A DNA stretch of 64,000 nucleotides, from the NCBI RefSeq assembly GCF_041734735.1, contig NC_134896.1, forward strand, positions 37,784,039 through 37,848,038, written 5' to 3'. The notes beneath the pieces are model-generated. The model saw only the letters and a list, made by a program, of their open reading frames with translations. It had not been told where the DNA came from and searched no databases. Source of the DNA: Babylonia areolata. Taxonomy: Eukaryota; Mollusca; Gastropoda; Neogastropoda; Buccinidae. Position 1 is the first letter of the stretch. Every line of letters begins with the position of its first letter. The position numbers and the translations under genes were made by a program. This document shows positions 1 to 11,544 of this stretch, piece by piece.

Positions 1-570
1 CAACAGCATGTGGATGCTGTGGATTAGTAGCAGTTGATTAAAAAGAAAAAACATTGCATCAAAACAAAAAAGTTGGGGGGGGGGGGGGGGGGGGGTTGTG
101 AGATGAACCTAAGTTTAAAAAAAAAAAAAGAAAACCACCTGTTGATGCGTTTCGTATATTTTGGCCGTTTCACACTGCATTCACCTAAACCCAGACAAAA
201 GAAAGAAGGTTAAATGGAAGTTTCCATTCAAATTCCTGACTGCAGGGACAGACTGTTCCCTTTCCGATAACATCTTACTCCTAGTTTACATTTGCTAATT
301 ACTTTCTTCTCTCTTAACATCTGACCCCTAGTTTACAGCTGCTAATTGCAGGGGCTGACTGTAAGATTTTTCATCTGATGGAAATATACACCATGCATAC
401 TTTGTGGATTTTACATGCGGTTGAAGGGGAAGGGGTGCACATGTGCATTCACATGACAGGCTGCAGACAGCCTCGGTGATGGAGGGGTGTTGGAGGATCT
501 GGTTCATCTTAACAATGGTTTTGGTTAGTGGACCCAGTGGACATAATGCTGTGACTTGCACCTGAGGGCC
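1..570. other. Intron sequence of beta-spectrin, no gene seen
   Basis: No coding or RNA signal is visible. The stretch holds a run of more than 20 G at about 75-95, an A-rich run at 116-130 and unremarkable single-copy DNA. It lies upstream of the first recognisable spectrin exon and is therefore most likely intron. Confidence 0.5.
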
Positions 571-1340
571 TGGTGACAGGAGCTGGTAGATCCTAACCTG
601 GCTTTGGTTAGCATGTACAGAGTGAGGTTGTGGTCACATTATGTTGGTACTTAAGCTGGTAGATCCCAACCTGGCTTGGCTTTGGTTAGCATGTACAGAG
701 TGAGGTTGTGGTCATATTATGTTGGTACTTAAGCTGGTAGATCCCAACCTGGCTTGGCTTTGGTTAGCATGTACAGAGTGAGGTTGTGGTCATATTATGT
801 TGGTACTTAAGCTGGTAGATCCTAACCTGGCTTGACTTTGGTAAGCATGTACAGAGTGAGGTTGTGGTCATATTATGTTGGTATTTAAGCTGGTAGATCC
901 TAACCTGGCTTTGGTGAGGTTGTGGTCATCCTATGTTGTTACTTGAGCTGGTAGATCCTAACCTGGCTTTGGTTGGCATGCACAGACTGAGATTGCAGTC
1001 ACATTATGTTGTGACAGGAGCTAGTAGAAAATATCCTGGCTTTGGTTAGCATGTACAGAACAAAGTTGTGGTCATATTATGTTGGTACTTGAGCTGGTAG
1101 ATACTAACATGGCTTTGGTTAGCATGTACAGAGTGAGGTTGTGGTCATAATGAAAGCAGAGATGATAGATCCTAACTGGCTTTGGTTTGCACACAGAGGT
1201 AAGATTTGGTGGCAGCTGGTAGATCATAGCCTGGCTTTGGTCGGCATGCGTGGGTATTGCCTTTGGGGCTTCAAGTCAGAAGCTGGTGTATCCTGTCTCT
1301 GGCTTTGGACATCAGTGTAAACATGCAGTGTGAACTGGTC
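571..1340. repeat. Minisatellite, about 72-81 bp unit, ~11 copies
   Basis: Each unit starts near GCTGGTAGATCCTAACCTGG and continues through TTTGGTTAGCATGTACAGAG and GTGGTCATATTATG. Starts are visible near 582, 654, 735, 815, 890, 945, 1019, 1091, 1161, 1211 and 1281. The first units are nearly identical and the later ones diverge. The last degenerate unit runs up to the pyrimidine tract of the spectrin exon at 1377, so the array occupies the intron flank of that acceptor. Confidence 0.9.
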
Positions 1341-1376
1341 TTCTCTCATTCATGTGTTCCCCCTTTGTCATCCTAG

Positions 1377-1472
1377 ATGAGAAGAAACGTTCTCGCTCCA
1401 AATCCCCCTTCGGAAAATTTTTCTCTCGCAAAAAGGAGGAAGCCATGGAAGATACTGATGCCCCACATGAAG
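1377..1472 (+). CDS. SPTBN1: Beta-spectrin exon: basic/serine linker before the PH domain
   Basis: The open frame reads DEKKRSRSKSPFGKFFSRKK followed by an acidic stretch ending DTDAPHE. It is bounded by a pyrimidine-rich acceptor ending TCCTAG at 1376 and a donor GTAAAG at 1473. It enters in phase 2 (two bases complete a codon) and leaves in phase 1, which joins exactly to the exon at 3791. In beta-spectrins this segment is the variable linker between the last spectrin repeats and the C-terminal PH domain, rich in basic and phosphorylatable residues. Assignment to spectrin rests on the exons that follow; the linker alone is not diagnostic. Earlier spectrin exons lie outside the window. Confidence 0.85.
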
Positions 1473-1538
1473 GTAAAGTTTTCTCCGTAACCTCAACATA
1501 CGATGGTAAAGTTTTCTCAGTAACTTGAACTTCAGCTT
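1473..1538 (+). repeat. Tandem duplication of a splice donor (33 bp x 2)
   Basis: The real donor region at 1473 (GTAAAGTTTTCTCCGTAAC) is repeated at 1506 as GTAAAGTTTTCTCAGTAAC, including the base before the GT. The second copy is a potential alternative donor 33 bp downstream; its use would keep the reading frame (33 = 11 codons). Confidence 0.8.
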
Positions 1539-2870
1539 CAAATGGAACAGCAGTAGGATGTGAACACAGCAGTGTGGCCAATGGGGTCTCCATATGGACG
1601 TGGAGTAGGGTGGCCACACCTGTGTTAATTATAGCAGTGTAACCAAAGGGACTATCAGTAGTACAGCCACACCTGTGTTGTACTGGACAGCCTGCGGTGT
1701 TTGCTGTCACCATTGTACTGTTTAAGTGTAGAAAGTGTTCTGTCAAATGGTGACACCCTCCCAAAGTCACCAGGTGTCAACTGTTGGGACTCTGAAGCTA
1801 TTTTATTTCTAATCAGGATGCCAGTACCTCCTTCAGTGTGGCATTTCCGAGAACTAACAGTGGTAAGAATAATACATAACCTTTGGATGAACTGTCACTG
1901 TCACACCTGCCTTCTCTCTCGCCTGTCAGCACCACCACCACCCCACTATCTCATGGCCATCTGTTAGGGAGGGAGAGTGCTACTTACTGATGATTGGATC
2001 CCCTTCCCATCTGCTGTAAGGCAAGATATGCACACAAATGGAAGCATTTGTATGTTGGGTGATTCATTGTATTTCTGAACAATCCAGGTCAGTCTTGTCC
2101 CCAAACCCGTGGTTACTTGTGGGTAGTTTGTCCTGCATGCTGGTACCATGTTGACATGTCTGTCATATGAAAGTTGGAACATATGCCATGCAGTGGACCA
2201 TCAGACAACTTGGAGGGGAGGAGGGGGATGGGTGACGAAGGGTGGAGATAATCACAAGATTATCAGCCAGATGAAGTTGAAGTTTTTGTTCCATTGGCCA
2301 CAGCCAATGGGTGTTCAGTTTACAGTTTTCTCTGCATCTTTTCGTTAACATCCATTGACCCATTATTTATTTAACCCAGCTCTTTCTTGTTTTAAAACAA
2401 CATTGTATGGAGTCTGTGTCATTAAACATAGGTTTGGAATGCCAGGATGAAGACGGGAAAATGTATAAACATCAGGAGATGAATTTGTAACAGTTGTTAG
2501 CATATTAAAACAATGAAGTGCTGATCAATGTGGATAGGGAAGTGTTTGTGCTGCTACTCTCTCTTAATCAAATTCTTCATAGAAGACGAGTTTGACCAGT
2601 CTGAGGGAAGTAATTCTCCGTACTGTTTATAATCATCCTTTACTTGTAAGCTGCCACAAAACTTGTGGGATTGCTGTTGCCAAGTAAACAAACTGTCATG
2701 GTTCACTGTCTCATCTTGGTACAACTGAATATCGCAGTCTCAGACACTATTTACAGCTATCAGATAATAGTCATGCTCGTCTCTAGTGTGCGTAGGGTTC
2801 ACAGGAGTGTGTACAGCACTGTAGTTAGCTGTAATATCTGCAAATGCAGGGAGGGTGATCTGACTAAATG
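1539..2870. other. Beta-spectrin intron, no further gene
   Basis: Intron between the exons at 1377 and 3791. Short near-repeats of GGCCACACCTGTG occur around 1610-1680. Apart from these no coding, RNA or mobile signal is recognised. Confidence 0.6.
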
Positions 2871-3790
2871 GAGACACTGACATAGTGTGGTGCTGTTTCA
2901 GAGTGAATGCAGGGAGATGGTTTGACAGGGAAGACAGTGCCACATTGTAATGCTGTTATAGAGTAAATGCAGGGAGAGTGGTGAAGACAGACTCGGTGTG
3001 ATGCTGTTATAGAGTGAATACAGGGAGTGTGGTCTGACATAGTGCAGACAGTGACACAGTGCGCCACAGTGGTGCTGTTATAGAGTGAATGCAGGGAGAG
3101 TGGTGAAGACAGTGACAGTGTGGTGCTGTTATAGAGTGAATACAGGGAGAGTGGTCTGACACAGTGCAGACATTGACACAGTGTGCCACAGAGGTGCTGT
3201 TACAGAGTGAATACAGGGAGAGTGGTGAAGACAGTGACACAGTGTAGTGCTGTTATAGAGTGAATACAGGGAGAGTGGTCTGACACAGTGCAGACATTGA
3301 CACAGTGTGCCACAGAGGTGCTGTTACAGAGTGAATACAGGGAGAGTGGTGAAGACAGTGACACAATGTGGTGCTGTTACAGAGTGAATACAGGGAGAGT
3401 GGTCTGACACAGTGCAGACATTGACACAGTGTGCCACAGAGGTGCTGTTACATAGTGAATACAGGGAGAGAGGTGAAGACAGTGACACAGTGTAGTGCTG
3501 TTACAGAGTGAATACAGGGAGAGTGGTGAAGACAGTGACACAATGTGGTGCTGTTACAGAGTGAATACAGGGAGAGAGGTGAAGACAGTGACACAGTGTG
3601 GTGCTGTTATAGAGTGAATACAGAGAGAGAGGTGAAGACAGTGACACAGTGTGGTGCTGTTATAGAGTGAACGCTGGGTGAGTGGTCTGACACAGTGCAG
3701 ACAGTGACACAGTGTGGTTTGGTATTGAGTGAATGCAGGAAGAGTGGTTTGGAAGAGTGCAGACAGTGACACAGTGTGGTGCTGTTTCAG
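2871..3790 (+). repeat. Minisatellite built on the 3' splice site of the PH exon
   Basis: About 15 units share GTGGTGCTGTTATAGAGTG, with variants GCTGTTACAGAG and GCTGTTTCAGAG, followed by AATACAGGGAGAG. Two unit types alternate: a short one continuing GGTGAAGACAGTGACACAG and a longer one continuing GGTCTGACACAGTGCAGAC. The last unit runs directly into the authentic acceptor: GTGGTGCTGTTTCAG is followed by exon base 3791. Every unit therefore carries a degenerate copy of this 3' splice site. Confidence 0.92.
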
Positions 3791-3881
3791 AGCCGGCAGT
3801 AGCGTCAGCGGAGGTGCCTCATGAGGAGGGCATGCTGACCCGCAAACACGAGAAGGAAGGGGAGAAGAAGGCACCCAACAG
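3791..3881 (+). CDS. SPTBN1: Beta-spectrin exon: start of the PH domain
   Basis: The frame reads EPAVASAEVPHEEGMLTRKH and continues with a lysine-rich stretch ending APNR. The EEGMLTRKHE segment matches the first beta strand of the beta-spectrin PH domain (vertebrate MEGFLNRKHE). The acceptor is the last unit of the upstream minisatellite (CTGTTTCAG) and the donor is GTGGGA at 3882. It enters in phase 1 and leaves in phase 2, completed by the exon at 4694 as Arg-Ser-Trp. The PH domain binds phosphoinositides and anchors the spectrin lattice to the inner face of the plasma membrane. Confidence 0.93.
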
Positions 3882-4199
3882 GTGGGAACACAAACTGCAC
3901 TACACTGACCACATCACCATCATATCTCCAAATCTCTGTTCTTATGATAATCAGATTCTTTGTGTTCCATCTGTCAGAACAAAACCCTTCAGTTAATATA
4001 GTTTTTCCTTTCAGGGTTCAACCATCAGGAATAGCCTTCTGTTTGATATTACTCTCCATTTTTCCACAGCCTCTTTCAAGTTTTGTCTAAAGACCTCTTT
4101 GCCTACTCCAGTGTGTATGTATGTGTGTGTATGTGAGCGTGGGAGCACAACGAGTTGTGTTATGATATCTGTTTGATGTTTGTGTAAACTGTCATGTTT

Positions 4200-4316
4200 T
4201 CTTATTTTATCATTTGTGATTAATAGGGTTTTATATTTGTAAAGCACTTTGTGCTCTGTTTTAGAAAAGGCGCTGAATAAGTGTTCACAGTTGTTCACTA
4301 TTATTTATCATTATCG
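4200..4316 (+). repeat. Dispersed repeat tail (SINE/LINE-like)
   Basis: The segment TTGTAAAGCACTTTGTGC, then AGGCGCTGAATAAGTGTT and a TTATTTATCATTAT end, resembles conserved 3' tails of invertebrate SINE/LINE repeats (AAGCGCTATATAAAT type) ending in an ATT-rich microsatellite. No head or coding part was recognised, so the family is uncertain. Confidence 0.45.
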
Positions 4317-4693
4317 CATGGACATTACACAGCAGCCAGCAAGTCGCTGTGGTCACAGATAAAACAAACAAAAAAACGTCTGATGTTTCTTGCCTGGACT
4401 GGACATTATTTCTGCAATTCACTGGACATGTTCATTAAGACAGAGAAAGTTGGAAACCTAGATTGAATAATATTATGGTCATGAAACATTGGATTGTTGG
4501 TTGATGTAAGCTGCTTCAGTTGGAATAGTTCACTTTTTAGCACTCCGCTTTTGGTTTGACCGACACTTGATTCTGATGATGAGCATATTAGGTTGTTGGG
4601 TTTTTTTTGTTTTGTTTTGTTTTGAAAATCAGTAGGAATCACTCTTGTTGAGAAGGTAATGGGAAGAGTTAATTGATTTCCTCTTCCCTGCAG

Positions 4694-4769
4694 ATCCTGG
4701 GACAAGGTGTACACTGTGCTGGATGGACCCTCCATGTCCTGCTACAAAGACCAGAAACACGCCAAGTCG
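4694..4769 (+). CDS. SPTBN1: Beta-spectrin exon: PH domain strands 2-3
   Basis: The frame reads SWDKVYTVLDGPSMSCYKDQ and then KHAKS. This aligns with [20 protein letters not shown] in vertebrate beta-spectrin, with the SWxxVY...V and FYKD-type motifs conserved. The acceptor is TTCCCTGCAG ending at 4693 and the donor a perfect GTGAGT at 4770. One base completes the previous codon and the exon ends in phase 0, agreeing with the next exon at 5212. Confidence 0.95.
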
Positions 4770-4799
4770 GTGAGTTCACGGTGGTGTGGTGGTCACGGA

Positions 4800-5180
4800 T
4801 ACAGCGTGTCAGATGTTTGGTGTATGAATATAATTTGTCAGAGTGTAGTTGTCAGATGTGTGGTGGACAGACAGACAATGTTTCAGATTTGTTGTGAACA
4901 GAGATGTGGTGGATAGACACAGTGTTAGATGTGTAGTGGATAGATGGGTGGCAGACTGACAGATGCAATGTTTCAGATGTGTGGTGAACAGATGTTTGGC
5001 GGACACACAGTGTCAGTTGTGCAGTGGATAGATGCGTGATGGACAGAGAGATACAGTGTTAGATGTGTAGTGAACATATGTGTGTGAAACAGATTGTGTG
5101 TCAGATGTGTAGTGAACAGATGTATGGCAGACAGACAAATACAGTATGTCAGATGTGTGGCGGACAGACCTCATGATACA
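4800..5180 (+). repeat. Minisatellite filling the intron between two PH exons
   Basis: Degenerate units share CAGATGTGTAGTG, then GACAGATG and GGCGGACAGACA. They run from about 30 bp after the donor at 4770 to about 30 bp before the acceptor at 5211, so nearly the whole 442 bp intron is repeat-derived. Confidence 0.8.
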
Positions 5181-5211
5181 TGTATGACCACACCGTGATG
5201 AATGTCCATAG

Positions 5212-5987
<776 letters not shown>

Positions 5988-6143
5988 GCGGAGCGTGACA
6001 CCTGGATCGGTCGCATAAACTCAGTGACGGGAGGAGAGGGAACCAGCATCCCCACACGCTCCCAGACACTGCCAGCACGCACAGACGACTCTGGGAAGGA
6101 AGAACACAAGAAGAGAGGCTTCTTCACCTTGAAGAAAAAGTAG
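5988..6143 (+). CDS. SPTBN1: Beta-spectrin terminal exon: last PH helix and basic C-terminus
   Basis: The frame reads AERDTWIGRINSVTGGEG, then a Ser/Thr/Pro-rich tail and KKRGFFTLKKK followed by TAG at 6141-6143. ERDTWIGRI is the C-terminal alpha helix that closes the PH fold (vertebrate EEMNTWIQAI). The RGFFTLKKK ending resembles the basic tails of long non-erythroid beta-spectrin isoforms. The acceptor is GGTGGCAG at 5987 in phase 0, so the junction reads AKDG-AERDTW. With the other exons this makes an intact spectrin C-terminus of about 190 residues. Confidence 0.95.
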   Translation, partial: AERDTWIGRINSVTGGEGTSIPTRSQTLPARTDDSGKEEHKKRGFFTLKKK

Positions 6144-9030
6144 AGTGCAGTAAGGATCAGGGGACATCTTCAGGCTGACCACAGGCTGGAGCTGTCTGCC
6201 TTTCTCTCAGTGCTACACAAACTGACTTTGTACCATTAGTGTTTCTGTCCTGTGCCACTGCTATGCCCCCAACCTTGTTGTGTGTCCACCACTTTGCTGG
6301 AGGAGCTTGTTGATAGTGATGACGATGACGATGTGAATGCTTCTTGTGGAATCTCTCTCAAGTCCCATGGTCTCGAGGACATGGAACACTGTTCATTCCT
6401 TCTCTTTGGATTATCGTCTGGCCACTATAGGTGTAGATGTAGAGCCGCATATCCTCCTCCCTGCTGTTTTGTGGAAGCGTGTAGCAAGCGTCGGGGGATG
6501 GGGATGTTGAGGGGGGTGGGGGGTGGGGTGTTGGAGAGAAAGGGACAGGCTGCTCCCTTGTTGGTGTGTGTGAGGGTGGAGCACTGAGTGTCAAGTTTTG
6601 GTCCCTTCCCCATCTGGTGTCTTGGCCTGTGTGTGGGCGGAACAAGTTGATCTGCAAGTTGTCGCCTGTGCCCCGTGGATAGTGGAGAGAGCGTGGGCCA
6701 ACCCCTGGCTGCGAGGGAGCTGGCTGAAGGCGGAGGGCCGGATCACAGGCTGTCTTGATGTCTGGCCTGACGCTCGACAGCTGGCTTGGAGTCTTGCCTT
6801 TCAGGCAGGGACATAGCACCCACCATCATAGAGGAGAGCTCCTGGTTAGTTCTGTGATAACATTGCCCCCACCCCTCATTGTCAGGCCTTTGTCACCACA
6901 CCCACACCCCTCCACAGTCACTGTCTGAAAGACACCATTCATACCATCACTTGCTGATCACTGCCATTCTGAAAGGATTCCACTCATCACCCATTACTTG
7001 CTGAGCACTGTCATCCTGAGCAACTCCATTCACACATCACCCGGTAAAGCTGTCTTTGTCTGAGGACCTCCACTTGTATTCCATCACTTGCACAGTTGTC
7101 TTACTCTGAGCAAGTCCACTCAAAACCGAATCCCTCACTGAGCACTGTCCTTGTGCCTGTCTCAGGTTTTGTGACCCTCACTAATTGTTTTCATGGTGAC
7201 CACTTGGCTCCAGGACAGACAGAAAGGAAAGACGAGGTGTTCAGCATGGTGCAGGAAGGAAAGATAGATGACATTGTTCCAGCTTCCTCCTCATGGCCTG
7301 CCACCCCCCACTGCCCCTGAATTCACAGCATGGTCCCCATTTCATTGCACGGTGCGGTGGACCAGAAAGCTTCAGTCAGTGAGTGTGGTGCGGTGTGACC
7401 GTGTGTGATGTGCCCCTGTCCAGCTATGCAAGGCATCCATCCCCCTCCTCTCCACCTGCCACCTCCCTGTGTCAGTGCTGATGTCATGTGTGTGCTGCAT
7501 CATCAGCCTCTGATGGAGCGGCATTCCATGCTGGGCCTGCTCATGCCTGCAGCCAACGGTCTGCCCCTCGAGGCGGGACACCAGCTGCCTGACACCATCC
7601 TCTTCTCTCCCCTCCCTTCCCCACCCCTACCATTCCTGTTGTTCATGTTGTTGGGCGGGATCGTAACATAAACACTTAAGAAATGTGTGATTGTTTTTTT
7701 TACATTCAGATAAATGTGGCAAGCTGCATAACTGTAACAACTTGTAAAATGATGCTTATAAAGGTGGGAGTGTTTGCAGTGTAGGTCGCAGACCCCGTTT
7801 CTCAACACGCTTAGCTTTCTTCCCTTTCTTTCCTTTCTGCCCTGTAGTGATTGATACCTGCTGTCTTCGCTGACTAGGATCAGCCCCTTGCCTGCACTGT
7901 CACTACAGTGTTTCCCCATGCTGCTCCCTTCCTTGCCCTCTCACTGGCTGTGCTCTGTGGACACTGAACCCCCAACTGTTACCTGTATCTGTGGGGGATT
8001 ATGTGCACTTGCTGTGTTGTGAGCGGGAAAAACCAGCTGCTGGGGACTGCCATGTTGATGTACTCCTGTACTGTGCCAGCTTGCCTAATTTCTAGATATC
8101 TTGCACCCTGTAGATAGCCCGTGGTGTGGGCCTGCATTGTGTTGTGTTGGTGTTGTGTTGCTGTTGTCAGGTTGTGGGGACAGTGCACAGCACTGTGGTC
8201 GTCCTGTGGCTGTGTAGTCACTGCTTTGGTTGAGGGGGACCCACCACCACCACCCTCCTTTCTTGGTGCATAGGAGACACCACTCCTTCTTGGATTTTCT
8301 TTGTCCTTGGATCATTCACATGTTTTTTTCCCTTGGACTTGTTGTAGATTTTTTTATTATTAGTGTATAGTGGTTCTACCATTGTTATTCATTTCGGCGG
8401 ACTATTTATGTGTGAAGAGAATGAAAGACTGGCGTCGTTGCTGAAATGTTGTAGTTCAGTGATGGTCAGAGGTCAGCGTACACAGGGGCTGCCCTTCCAG
8501 GAATTGGAGTTGCTGCAGCAATGACATTGCAGTAGAGCAGGAAGGACTATTGACAGGACATGGTGCCAGAAGGCAGGAATGTGTGTGTGTGTGTGTGTGC
8601 ATGTGTGGGTGACTGTGGGAGAGAACTGGCTAGTGTACTTGTGACGACAAGACGTAGGGATTTTGAGATAGATGCCCCTGACCGCTGTTAACTGTTGACC
8701 GCTGTGTCCTGTGTTGTGTGCCATGCTTTGGGTTCTTCACACCATGTCTCTGTTGGTCTGTGTATACATGTAAGTATGTCTGCTTAGAGCTGCCCCACAT
8801 AAGCCAGCTTCTCCTTCCTCTTCATGTATCATTGGCACATTGGACTTTGTTTCGCCGAGGATCAGTGTGGAGAGAGAGGGAGGACGGTACTGCTGTCTGT
8901 CCCCCTCCAATCCCATCCCCTCTTTTGCTTGTCAGCATCCACTACAACAGCTGACCGGGGCTTCACATGGTCGTCTTCTTTTTTTGTATTTTGCTTGAAA
9001 GGAAAAAATAAAAGATTAAAGATGTGTAGT
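6144..9030 (+). other. SPTBN1: Probable 3' UTR of beta-spectrin
   Basis: No splice-linked coding signal follows the stop at 6143. The stretch is unique DNA without large tandem arrays apart from a (GT)n run at 8581-8600, and ends at a canonical AATAAA. A UTR of about 2.9 kb is plausible for a spectrin gene but is inferred only from the poly(A) signal; an earlier, non-canonical end is possible. Confidence 0.55.
9007..9012 (+). terminator. SPTBN1: Poly(A) signal AATAAA of beta-spectrin
   Basis: AATAAA is followed within 20-30 bp by GATGTGTAGTGTTTATT, a U/GU-rich downstream element. A second AATAAA lies at 9210-9215 and could serve as an alternative end. Confidence 0.6.
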
Positions 9031-9031
9031 G

Positions 9032-9037
9032 TTTATT
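9032..9037 (-). terminator. RCOR: Distal minus-strand poly(A) signal candidate
   Basis: TTTATT on the plus strand gives AATAAA on the minus strand. If used, the CoREST transcript would overlap the end of the spectrin transcript. It is the downstream alternative to the signal at 9348-9353. Confidence 0.35.
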
Positions 9038-9347
9038 ATTATTATTGTGCCTGCCCGAGTGTCTCATTCTTGTCCTCGCATAAAGAGATTTGACAACACA
9101 GTTCAAGCCACATGTCAATATCCTAAAACAGTCCATAGGGTGAGAGGTCTCTTTAAATGTCAACAGTAGACCAGACACTCCTTCCAGTTGGTCAACTTGG
9201 TCATTACGGAATAAAATCAAATGGTGTCCAATTCATCATTCATTTTCTTATTTTCCACAAGAATTAGAAACACATTTTCAATACAAGTTTTCAAGCAAAC
9301 CATGCATGCCTTGAAGAAAAAAAAAAGAAGAGACTGACCATATTGTT

Positions 9348-9353
9348 TTTATT
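9348..9353 (-). terminator. RCOR: Poly(A) signal AATAAA of CoREST
   Basis: The minus strand reads AATAAA followed by AACAATATGGTCAGTCTCTT and then a run of U. This is a plausible end for the CoREST 3' UTR about 3.8 kb after the stop. Other minus-strand signals (AATAAA at 10931-10936; ATTAAA near 11415) allow shorter forms. Confidence 0.45.
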
Positions 9354-9844
9354 CAAACTCTGCACACACAAACATATAAGGAACCTGCATATGTTTTTAA
9401 AAGCTGACTCGCACCCAGTTCCCACAATCCTCTCACACACAAGAATACACACACGCAAATGTAAAAAAAAAAAAAAAAGCCCAAATTTGAAGTCTCAGAT
9501 GTCCTGACCCAACCCTCCACTAACACACACACCCCAACTAAAATAATGACATGCATATGCAGTATGCATTTTTAAGACATACAGCAGCATCTGGCATATT
9601 TACGCACACACATGCACACTATGTGAACAGCCTTCAAACTGAAGAAGACGCACAAACATGATACATAAATCTCAACACATGTAATGCATAAAATCTCAAA
9701 AACATAATGCACAAAATACCAAACCCCATACATTTGTGCAGCTACACTCACACCCAGCTCCCACAACCCACTCAAACATGCACTCCCAGTTTTGACACTG
9801 TGGTCATGAACAACTCCATCTTCTTCCTGGTCATTTATAATGTC

Positions 9845-10140
9845 CTTCAGACCAAAATGATGACAACAATTCAGTCTGTATCCTCTTGATTAACAATGAC
9901 AGGGCTGTCCTACCAACCAAAATGACAACACTGTGGTTTATCACCTATATATGCCCCTTATACCAACAATGACAGGATTGTCATATGAACCAAAATGATG
10001 ACAACTCCAAGGTTTATATCTCCTGAATCAGCAATAACAGGGCTGTCATACAGACCAAAATGACAACACTGCTGTTTTGACAACCCTGGTGTTGACAATG
10101 ACGGGACCATCCTACAGACCAAAATAATGACAACACTAAA
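9845..10140. repeat. Minisatellite, 60-70 bp unit, 4-5 copies
   Basis: Units share CAGACCAAAATGACAACAC, then ACAATGACAGGGCTGTC. Copies are diverged by several substitutions and small indels. Confidence 0.8.
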
Positions 10141-11544
10141 GTGTATTTCCACATGCTGTGAGGCTCTAATCTGGTGATATAAAAATTTGTTTTTTCACAT
10201 TAAATAATGTTTCATTATGAAGATACAATCAGTGTATTTACTTTTTTTCTTCTTTATATGATGATGACACACAGCCAAGGTACTTGTCATTTTGCTGCAA
10301 GAAATAATGTCTAACAAATTCAGAGAAGACAAACATCACTGTATTAACCAATTTGCTATGTCATTATGAAGACACATACAAGGTCATTACCAACAAAGTC
10401 CTTGTCATCATGGGCAATTTTTTTGTTTGTCATTTGTGACTTGTGCACTCACATTTCAAATTTAGGCTTCACTATCTGATACTACCAACATATCTTTTTC
10501 TACACAGTGGTAAACATACCACACCAACACAGGAGACACTAAAATAAAAGTATTGTTTTTTTTGAATGAATGTCTCCACAATAACTGGCAATACACACAA
10601 ACACAATTCAATTATTCAAAGCATTTACTGCACCAGTCCTCCAAAACTGAAAATTGCTCACCATCAAAAAACAAGCTTTCGTTGAACATGTTTGACAAAT
10701 TTGTATGCCATGCAGTGTCTCCACAAATAAGAGAAGTGTGTGCTGTGATTTTGTGTCAGTCATTTCTCATACCACAGCACACATCTTCGTATACCTCTGT
10801 CGTATGTCTCTCAGATTTTTCTCTCTCTGCTCTTTCCTTTCTTCCCTAAAAACATGTATGACCTCCATTATCATTGTCTGCTTCCTTCTTTTTCATCTCT
10901 CTCTCTCTCCTTTGTTTTTTGTTCTCCATTTTTATTCTCTGCTGCCATTATTTTTCATCTCCCACTCCAAATGCCTACCTGTTTCCACGTCATTAATATA
11001 CACAAAAGTCAGGACACAAAAAGGCAAATAAATTATCAAACTGTTATCATCATATGCTGTGTATGTCTGTATTCATGTGTGGTACTGTGGAAAAGTTCCT
11101 GTATAAACTTCACAGCAGAGCTCAAACTTGGGTACACGTTTGGTGTATTACTGCCCATTTCCTGCTGATTCAGCTGCAGAACGACTGTCATTTTCAATGA
11201 ATGTCCTGAGTCCTGAGTGAACTATCACTACACAACGAACACAAACTGACAATGACAGTGGATTCTGCAATTTAAAGTCTGAAGGTTCACATTTCAGTAC
11301 CTTTCTCGATATCAGTGAAGGCCCAGTGTCTGTCTTTTTTTTTTTTTTCAAATGTGTAAATCAAATGTCACTGAAGTTACACACAATTCATGTTAATGAA
11401 CAGAGATTCTCTTTTAATGAATACCACATAGATGCAATTTCATTAACAATTTCAACCAATGTGGATGCTTACACTCCAGTTCTGGTGTTTTTCCTGATGG
11501 CAAATGTCGGTGAAAATCTTCAAACCTGAAGAACACAGAGATGT

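Noticed and set aside
6358-6819. 153-codon minus-strand ORF in the spectrin 3' UTR
   Set aside because: Pro/Thr-rich antisense frame without homology, splice context or repeats.
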